From JBBDIP01 sp964602455 (GTDB lineage: Bacteria; Bacillota; Sulfobacillia; Fermentithermobacillales; Fermentithermobacillaceae), in the NCBI GenBank assembly GCA_964602455.1, contig CAZRRG010000077.1:1-10689 (forward strand): a DNA stretch of 10,689 bases, given 5' to 3'. The notes under the pieces were generated by a model. It was given only the letters and a program-made list of their open reading frames with translations, searched no databases and was not told the origin of the DNA. This document shows, in pieces, positions 6,332 through 10,689 of this stretch. Made by a program: the position numbers and the translations under genes. How positions within the stretch are numbered: the stretch's first letter is position 1; each line of letters starts with the position of its first letter.

Positions 6332-6877
6332 ATGCTGTGTGGAGAGAAAGTGAACCTTCGCGCGATCGAGATGACCGACCTCGACAACGTGATGACCTGG
6401 ATCAACGACCCAGAAGTTACCCGGTATCTCGTAGTTGGGCTCTGGCCGCTTTCCAGGGGCGCCGAGGCGGAGTGGATCGAGCGCAGAGTCAAGGATGCGG
6501 ATCCAACCGAGAAAGCCCTGGTGATCGAGACCAAAGACGGCGTCTACCTGGGCGGGATCGGTCTGCATCGCATCGACTACCGCTCCGGCACCGCTGAAGC
6601 CGGGATAGCCATCGGGCGAAAGGACTACTGGGGAAAAGGATACGGGACCGATGCTCTCCGGGTGCTGGTTAAGCACGCCTTCGAGAATTTGCGGCTCAGA
6701 AAGGTCTACCTCACGGTCTTCGGATCCAACGCAAGGGGCCAGAAAAGCTATGCCAAGCTGGGTTTCCGGGAAGTTGGCAGGCTGAAGGAGCACGTGCTAA
6801 AGGAAGGGCAATACGAGGACCTGATATACATGGAGGTCTTCAAAGAGGAGTTTGAGCGGGCCTGCCCCGCAAAGTGA
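6332..6877 (+). CDS. GNAT family N-acetyltransferase (RimJ/RimL-like)
   Basis: A 181-residue cytoplasmic acetyltransferase of the GNAT fold, which transfers acetyl from acetyl-CoA to an amine. It begins with the RimL/SpeG-type N-terminus LRAIEMTDLDNVMTWINDPEVTR (9-31). The acetyl-CoA loop is RKDYWGKGYGTDAL (96-109), with the Gly-rich turn GKGYG. The C-terminal beta strand and helix are VYLTVFGSNARGQKSYAKLGF (125-145), where the SNARGQKSYAKLGF stretch is typical. The substrate cannot be told: ribosomal protein N-termini, spermidine and antibiotics are all acetylated by relatives. The ATG at 6332 has GGGAGG seven bases upstream; the frame is open much further up, but only as antisense of the neighbouring gene. 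It precedes the SPL-like gene by 97 bases on the same strand and may share its transcript. Confidence 0.88.
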   Translation: MLCGEKVNLRAIEMTDLDNVMTWINDPEVTRYLVVGLWPLSRGAEAEWIERRVKDADPTEKALVIETKDGVYLGGIGLHRIDYRSGTAEAGIAIGRKDYWGKGYGTDALRVLVKHAFENLRLRKVYLTVFGSNARGQKSYAKLGFREVGRLKEHVLKEGQYEDLIYMEVFKEEFERACPAK

Positions 6878-6974
6878 CGCGGTGCGTTCCGGCAAGTCCC
6901 CGGATCCGGGTGAAAGGTGGCGTCAATAGACATTGCGCAGCCGGAGAAGGGAAACCTTCTACGGGTGATGCCGA

Positions 6975-8000
6975 TTGGACGCTCAAAGGTTCGTCCCCGC
7001 GAGGGCCTTCATCGAGGAAGCGGCGCTTTCCTATCCGTTGGGTGAGATGGTTCGCAGAAGGCTCCGGGACCTGGGGGTTCCCACCGCAGTCATGAGGCGC
7101 GGGCAGCGGCCCGCAATCCCTGGTCGAAGCCCGTCCCAGGTGTACGCGGAAGCAAAGAAGACTCTGGTAGTGCGCGTGAGGAAGGAGAAGGGGTTCTCCT
7201 CCTGCCGTCCGTCGGCGCACTACCAGCTTCCCCTGGCTACGAGTTGCCCGGGCCTGTGCCAGTACTGCTACCTGCAGACTACCTTGGGGCCTCATCCTTA
7301 CATACGGGTCTACGCCAATATCGAAGAGATCCTGGCTGAAGCCGGACGCCTTGTGCAGGAGCGCAGGGGACAGGTCACCCTTTTCGAGGGCTCGGCGACC
7401 TCGGACCCGCTTCCCGTGGAGCACATCACGGGGTCGCTNNNNNNNNNNTACTTCGGCGGGCTCGAGGACTCGGGGTTCAGGTTTGTGACCAAGTTCGATG
7501 ACGTCGACCCCATTCTTGGCGCACATCACCGCGGTAGAACTACCGTTAGGTTTAGCGTGAACGCCTCACATGTGCTCCGGTACGAGCACGGTACAGCGAC
7601 AGTGGAGCAGCGCCTGCGGGCTCTCGGCAAAGTCATGAGCGACGGGTATCCCGTGGGCCTCATGATAGGGCCCGTGATCATCTTCGACGGGTGGAAGGAG
7701 CAGTACAGGGATCTCCTGGACAGTGTGAGGTCCGCTCTTGGAGGCACAGAAGGGGCGGGGAGGGGCCTAGGGTTCGAGATAATCACCCACCGGTTCACGT
7801 CCCGCGCCAAGAAGAGCATCCTCTCAGTGTTTCCCAACAGCGCTCTGCCGATGGAGGAGAGTAACCGGCGGTTGGTCCACGGCCAGTTCGGCTACACCAA
7901 GTATGTCTACCCCAAGGAAACGATGGAGGATGTCAGGGAGTTCTTCGAGGCCGAGATACACGAGCGGCTACCTGGCGCAGTGATCCAGTACATTGTGTAG
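6975..8000 (+). CDS. splB: Spore photoproduct lyase family radical SAM protein, divergent active site, interrupted by an assembly gap
   Basis: A radical SAM protein of about 341 residues that aligns along its whole length with spore photoproduct lyase, the enzyme that reverses the thymine dimer 5-thyminyl-5,6-dihydrothymine at germination. Seen: RFVPARAFIEEAALSYPLG at the N-terminus; the cluster motif C91-x3-C95-x2-C98 with Tyr97 and Tyr99; FVTKF with the Lys expected to contact the lesion; and FEIITHRFTSRAKK (267-280). The TTG start at 6975-6977 has GGGTGA upstream, and a TGA three codons before it excludes an earlier start. Residue 141, the catalytic Cys in Bacillus SplB, is Ala here (GCG, 7395-7397). 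The hairpin WGRYG appears as HGQFG. Ten Ns at 7439-7448 hide about three to five residues after Leu155, and the frame is kept. It may be a true but altered SPL or a relative with another substrate; the symbol marks homology only. Confidence 0.87.
   Translation: MDAQRFVPARAFIEEAALSYPLGEMVRRRLRDLGVPTAVMRRGQRPAIPGRSPSQVYAEAKKTLVVRVRKEKGFSSCRPSAHYQLPLATSCPGLCQYCYLQTTLGPHPYIRVYANIEEILAEAGRLVQERRGQVTLFEGSATSDPLPVEHITGSXXXXYFGGLEDSGFRFVTKFDDVDPILGAHHRGRTTVRFSVNASHVLRYEHGTATVEQRLRALGKVMSDGYPVGLMIGPVIIFDGWKEQYRDLLDSVRSALGGTEGAGRGLGFEIITHRFTSRAKKSILSVFPNSALPMEESNRRLVHGQFGYTKYVYPKETMEDVREFFEAEIHERLPGAVIQYIV
7439..7448. other. Assembly gap of ten Ns inside the SPL-like gene
   Basis: The reading frame continues unbroken across the ten Ns, and the codon before it (CTN) is Leu whatever the base. 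Aligned by eye to Bacillus SplB as I remember it, five residues should lie where three whole unknown codons are drawn, so the true gap may be about 16 bases. Confidence 0.9.
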
Positions 8001-8017
8001 AGCCGGCGCAGTTACGG

Positions 8018-8046
8018 TTGACTCCAGCAAGGAGACCGTATAGAAT
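8018..8046 (+). promoter_or_regulatory. Strong sigma-A-type promoter upstream of mutS2
   Basis: TTGACT (8018-8023), a 17-base spacer and TAGAAT (8041-8046): five of six matches in each hexamer with ideal spacing. It is the best housekeeping promoter in the window. Transcription would start near 8053, giving a leader of about 210 bases before mutS2 and placing a short ORF directly behind it. Confidence 0.65.
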
Positions 8047-8065
8047 GCGCGGCGGAGGGAATTTG

Positions 8066-8110
8066 ATGTCGGTATCCTACAATCTCAACGCTAGAGCGGT
8101 GCTTGCGTAA
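8066..8110 (+). CDS. Possible 14-residue leader peptide upstream of mutS2
   Basis: ATG at 8066 followed by 13 codons and TAA (8108-8110), encoding MSVSYNLNARAVLA. GGAGGG (8054-8059) lies six bases before the ATG, a near-ideal ribosome site. The frame starts about 13 bases after the predicted transcription start of the 8018-8046 promoter. The position, between a strong promoter and a distant main gene, is that of a regulatory leader peptide. I see no regulatory hairpin pair clear enough to assign a mechanism, and a chance ORF of this size is possible. Confidence 0.4.
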   Translation: MSVSYNLNARAVLA

Positions 8111-8264
8111 CAGGGCCATCCCGGTCCGCTAGCCGTCTACTTCACCACACCGCAAGCCGCCGCCCACGGAAGTGGCGCGCATTGCCATTCCCGTATCCCG
8201 CAGCGTTGAGAAACCCCAAGCAGACCAGGCTATCTTATGTTTGCGTTGCAGGGAGGAACCGACA

Positions 8265-10187
8265 GTGGACACGACGTCCTTTAAGATACTCGAATACGAC
8301 CTCATCAAAGCTCAAATAGCAGCGTTATGCGTCAGCAATCTCGGCAAGGCGCTCTGCGAAAACCTGACTCCGTCCACCGACGTAAGGCGGGTCAGAGTGA
8401 TGCTCCAGGAGACCACTGAAGCCCGTGTGCTGGCCGACGGTGGAGCCCAGCCAATCTACGGACTGCACGACATCAAGGAACCATTGGTTCTTGCCGAAAA
8501 GGGTCAGATTCTATCTCCGGCGGACCTCCTCAGGATCGCCGACACCATGCGGGGCGCGTCCAAGTTCAAGAAGTTCATGAGAGGAAAGCAGGCGGAAACG
8601 CCGCTCCTATCCTCATATGCCGAGTCGGTAGCGGACCTGCCGGAGCTCATCCAAGCCATCGATGTGTCCATCGACGGCGATAGAGTCAGCGACAGCGCTA
8701 GCGACGACTTACGCCGGGTCCGGCGCGCGATCAAGCAGACAGAGTCCCGGGTGCAGGAGCGCCTGCACAGCATGATGGGATCTGCCGGCCTCAGGGAGGC
8801 TATCTCCGAAGGATTCGTGACCTTGAAGAACGGGAGATACGTCATCCCCGTCAAAGCGTCCCACAAAGCCAAGGTGCCAGGCACCGTGGTCGCCGCGTCT
8901 TCTTCGGGCCAGACAGTGTTCATAGAGCCTACAGCCGTAACAAACCTGGTGAACGAACTGGTGCAGCTGAAGGCTCAGGAAGAAGAACTCGTCTATCGCG
9001 TGCTCTGTGAACTCACCGCCATGGTCCTGGCCGATATAGACAAGATCAAGGTCACACTTGAGACGATGGCGGCATGCGACTTCGCTATGGCGAAGGGTCG
9101 CCACAGCCTGGAACACAACGGGGTAGCTCCGGTGATGGGAGAAGGCCCCGTCGTCGAGCTGGTTGGCGTGAGGCACCCGCTGCTCGGCAAAGCCGCCGTA
9201 CCGGTTGACGTCACGGTGGGAGGTCCGTACAGGACGCTCGTTGTCACAGGACCCAACACTGGGGGCAAGACAGTGCTCCTGAAGACCGTGGGGCTGTCGA
9301 GCCTCATGGCTCAGTCAGGTCTTCACGTGCCTGCCGTCTCCGCGAGGTTGCCTATGTTTGCCCAGGTCCTGGCGGATATTGGCGACAACCAGAGCATCCA
9401 GCAGTCGCTCTCCACGTTCTCATCCCACATGGGCGCCATATCGGGAATCCTGCGTCTGGCCGGCCCAGGTTCCCTGGTGCTCCTGGACGAGATAGGCACC
9501 GGAACCGATCCGCGTGAGGGGGCCGCGCTGGCATGCTGCATCTTGGATTACCTGCATTCTCAAGGGTGCGTCACTGTGGCCACATCCCACTACGGTGACG
9601 TGAAGTCGTTTGCGGAGAGGCGCAAGGGGTTCATAAACGGATGCGTTGAGTTCGATGAGGAGACGCTGCGCCCGCTTTACAGGCTGCAGATAGGCCGCTC
9701 GGGGAAGAGTCAGGGTATAGTTGTGGCGGAGCGGCTCGGCATTCCGGCCGAGATCATCGAGAGGGCGAGGGCCATGGCGGGTCAGGCCGAGGCCATTCCG
9801 GTCTCCAACCAGGTGGCGCCTCCCGATGAGGTCATTGCGGTTTCGGTGCCGCCCCCTGTCAGGGAGGTCCAAGAGAAGCCGGCGCCGCCTCGGGAGAAGC
9901 AGTTCCTCCTGGGCGACATGGTATACGTGACTTCGCTTAACGAGAAAGGGCGAGTGGCGAGAGAGGCCGACGACAAGGGAGATCTTATCATCCTGATCCG
10001 CGGACAGAGGTACAACGTCAACCACAAGCGCTTACGGATGCTGGGCAAGAGGGAAGACCTGTACCCGGACCTGCCCAACTACGATCTCCGGATCGTGCTC
10101 ACCAGCAAAGAGGACAGGAAGCTGGACAAGGCGATGTCCAAGAGGCCGGTTGACGGTGTGCGCGTCATACCCCAGGACCCCAAATAG
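8265..10187 (+). CDS. mutS2: MutS2-family ATPase without Smr domain
   Basis: A cytoplasmic ABC-type ATPase of the MutS2 group. Relatives act on branched DNA or, in Bacillus, on collided ribosomes. Order: N-terminal and core helices (1-180); the clamp-like strand region KNGRYVIPVKASHKAKVPGT (188-207) with SSGQTVFIEP (213-222); and the ATPase domain with Walker A GPNTGGKT (329-336), STFSSHMG (383-390), Walker B LVLLDEIGTGTDP (404-416) and the His loop TSHYG (440-444). A Pro-rich linker (about 508-543) leads to a KOW-like domain (547-600). The protein stops at 640 residues. Typical MutS2 is near 780 and ends in an Smr nuclease domain; no LDLHG or HGxGxG motif is present. GTG at 8265 has GGAGG eight bases upstream and gives the family N-terminus; an upstream GTG (8172) has no such site. 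Confidence 0.9.
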   Translation: MDTTSFKILEYDLIKAQIAALCVSNLGKALCENLTPSTDVRRVRVMLQETTEARVLADGGAQPIYGLHDIKEPLVLAEKGQILSPADLLRIADTMRGASKFKKFMRGKQAETPLLSSYAESVADLPELIQAIDVSIDGDRVSDSASDDLRRVRRAIKQTESRVQERLHSMMGSAGLREAISEGFVTLKNGRYVIPVKASHKAKVPGTVVAASSSGQTVFIEPTAVTNLVNELVQLKAQEEELVYRVLCELTAMVLADIDKIKVTLETMAACDFAMAKGRHSLEHNGVAPVMGEGPVVELVGVRHPLLGKAAVPVDVTVGGPYRTLVVTGPNTGGKTVLLKTVGLSSLMAQSGLHVPAVSARLPMFAQVLADIGDNQSIQQSLSTFSSHMGAISGILRLAGPGSLVLLDEIGTGTDPREGAALACCILDYLHSQGCVTVATSHYGDVKSFAERRKGFINGCVEFDEETLRPLYRLQIGRSGKSQGIVVAERLGIPAEIIERARAMAGQAEAIPVSNQVAPPDEVIAVSVPPPVREVQEKPAPPREKQFLLGDMVYVTSLNEKGRVAREADDKGDLIILIRGQRYNVNHKRLRMLGKREDLYPDLPNYDLRIVLTSKEDRKLDKAMSKRPVDGVRVIPQDPK

Positions 10188-10391
10188 GAACGGCCCTTTC
10201 GAGAGCGTCGGCCAGTGTTTGTGCAGCTAGAGAGCGTACCGGACCAGCGTGGCTGCCGAGCCGCGGGTTGCCGCCGTAGTGTCGCCTATCTCGGCGATGA
10301 AGCGCTCAACTAGTACACGATCGTCTGTTCCGAAAACCGTCGGACCGCGATCCCAAATGGAACCGGCAGGTTACACGTTCGCACAAACAAA
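10188..10391. other. Intergenic stretch after mutS2
   Basis: About 200 bases with no supported gene. No clear hairpin with a T-run follows mutS2 on the plus strand. On the minus strand a frame of 47 codons (10370 down to 10227) is open and looks protein-like but has no start codon with a ribosome site. No tRNA or repeat was seen. Confidence 0.5.
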
Positions 10392-10414
10392 GCCCGCCAG
10401 TAAACCCGGCGGGC
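10392..10414 (-). terminator. Rho-independent terminator of the rubrerythrin gene
   Basis: Seven-base GC stem, GCCCGCC (10392-10398) and GGCGGGC (10408-10414), with a nine-base loop. On the minus strand it is followed by TTTGTTTG, and it lies 57 bases past the rubrerythrin stop. The plus side lacks Ts, so it mainly serves the minus-strand gene. Confidence 0.75.
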
Positions 10415-10471
10415 AGAACAGTCTCTAAATTCCGGATAGAGAATCGTTAAAGGAGGCTTCTAGATCCGTTC

Positions 10472-10689
10472 TCAGTAGGGCTCTACGTGGAGCTCGAAGA
10501 ACGCCTTGGGATGGGCGCAGAACGGGCACGTCTCCGGGGCCTCGGAGCCATGGTGAATGTACCCGCAGTTGCGGCAGTGCCAGGTGGCCTCTCCATCCTG
10601 CTTGAAGACGGTTCCGGCCTCGACCTTGGCCAAAAGCTTGCGGTAACGCTGTTCGTGAGCTTCCTCGATCTTGGCGACTTCCCTGAACA
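10472..10689 (-). CDS. rbr: Rubrerythrin, C-terminal part (partial, runs off the right edge)
   Basis: The last 72 codons of a minus-strand gene; its start lies beyond the window. The fragment begins with the end of the diiron four-helix bundle, FREVAKIEEAHEQRYRKLL, where the EExH of IEEAHEQRY would supply metal ligands. After the short segment VEAGTVFKQDGEATW comes a rubredoxin-like domain with CRNC and CPFC pairs that bind one iron, ending at ELHVEPY. Rubrerythrins reduce hydrogen peroxide to water in the cytoplasm of anaerobes, using electrons passed through the rubredoxin centre. The domain order is the classical one and the visible part is intact. The gene has its own terminator downstream. 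Confidence 0.93.
   Translation of the reverse strand, partial: FREVAKIEEAHEQRYRKLLAKVEAGTVFKQDGEATWHCRNCGYIHHGSEAPETCPFCAHPKAFFELHVEPY

Noticed and set aside
6899..6910. CCCGGATCCGGG perfect palindrome between the GNAT and SPL-like genes.
   Set aside because: No loop and no T-run, so it is not a terminator, and short GC palindromes are expected by chance in this base composition.
8135..8180. A hairpin around GTGGCG/CGCCCAC before mutS2 as a regulatory stem.
   Set aside because: Only four continuous base pairs form before mismatches and a bulge, too weak to report as a structure.
1..10689. Search for mobile elements, CRISPR arrays, tRNA genes, or a defence system.
   Set aside because: No transposase, integrase, regularly spaced repeats, clover-leaf sequence or known defence gene was seen; the window looks like ordinary chromosome.

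Overview
The window suggests an anaerobic, endospore-forming, high-GC member of the Firmicutes (Bacillota), perhaps a clostridial or Limnochordia-like lineage. This is inferred from a complete cotJABC spore-coat operon, a spore photoproduct lyase homologue, a 2x[4Fe-4S] DUF362 protein, a C_GCAxxG_C_C redox protein and rubrerythrin. Strong GGAGG ribosome sites and frequent GTG/TTG starts fit that group. Two runs of exactly ten Ns (1337-1346 and 7439-7448) show it is a scaffolded draft assembly.

Layout. On the minus strand, 1-160 and 179-1012 encode two uncharacterised membrane proteins, the second resembling the DUF6754 group. A 334-base non-coding stretch with the first N gap follows. On the plus strand are a DUF362/ferredoxin protein (1347-2510) and a small redox protein (2554-3027). 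These converge on the minus-strand cotJA-cotJB-cotJC operon (4423 down to 3056). Upstream of it, also on the minus strand, is a fused glutamate formimidoyltransferase-cyclodeaminase (6220 down to 4601), closed by a clear terminator. A divergent promoter region at about 6244-6331 separates it from a plus-strand run: a GNAT acetyltransferase (6332-6877), an SPL-family radical SAM protein (6975-8000) and a MutS2-family ATPase (8265-10187). The right edge holds the C-terminal half of a minus-strand rubrerythrin with its own terminator.

How the genes fit together. CotJABC and the SPL homologue belong to spore building and spore DNA repair. DUF362, C_GCAxxG_C_C and rubrerythrin fit an anaerobe's iron-sulfur redox and peroxide defence. 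The fused folate enzyme salvages the one-carbon unit of histidine breakdown, although no hut genes are visible here.

Most notable points: the SPL homologue has Ala where classical SPL has its hydrogen-donating Cys141, and also seems to lack the Arg-Tyr pair of the lesion-binding hairpin. MutS2 ends after a KOW-like domain with no Smr nuclease domain, and lies behind a strong promoter followed by a 14-codon leader ORF. CotJA carries a proline-rich N-terminal extension of about 100 residues. A perfect 13-bp tandem repeat and an inverted repeat lie upstream of cotJA. No mobile element, CRISPR array, tRNA or rRNA was seen.
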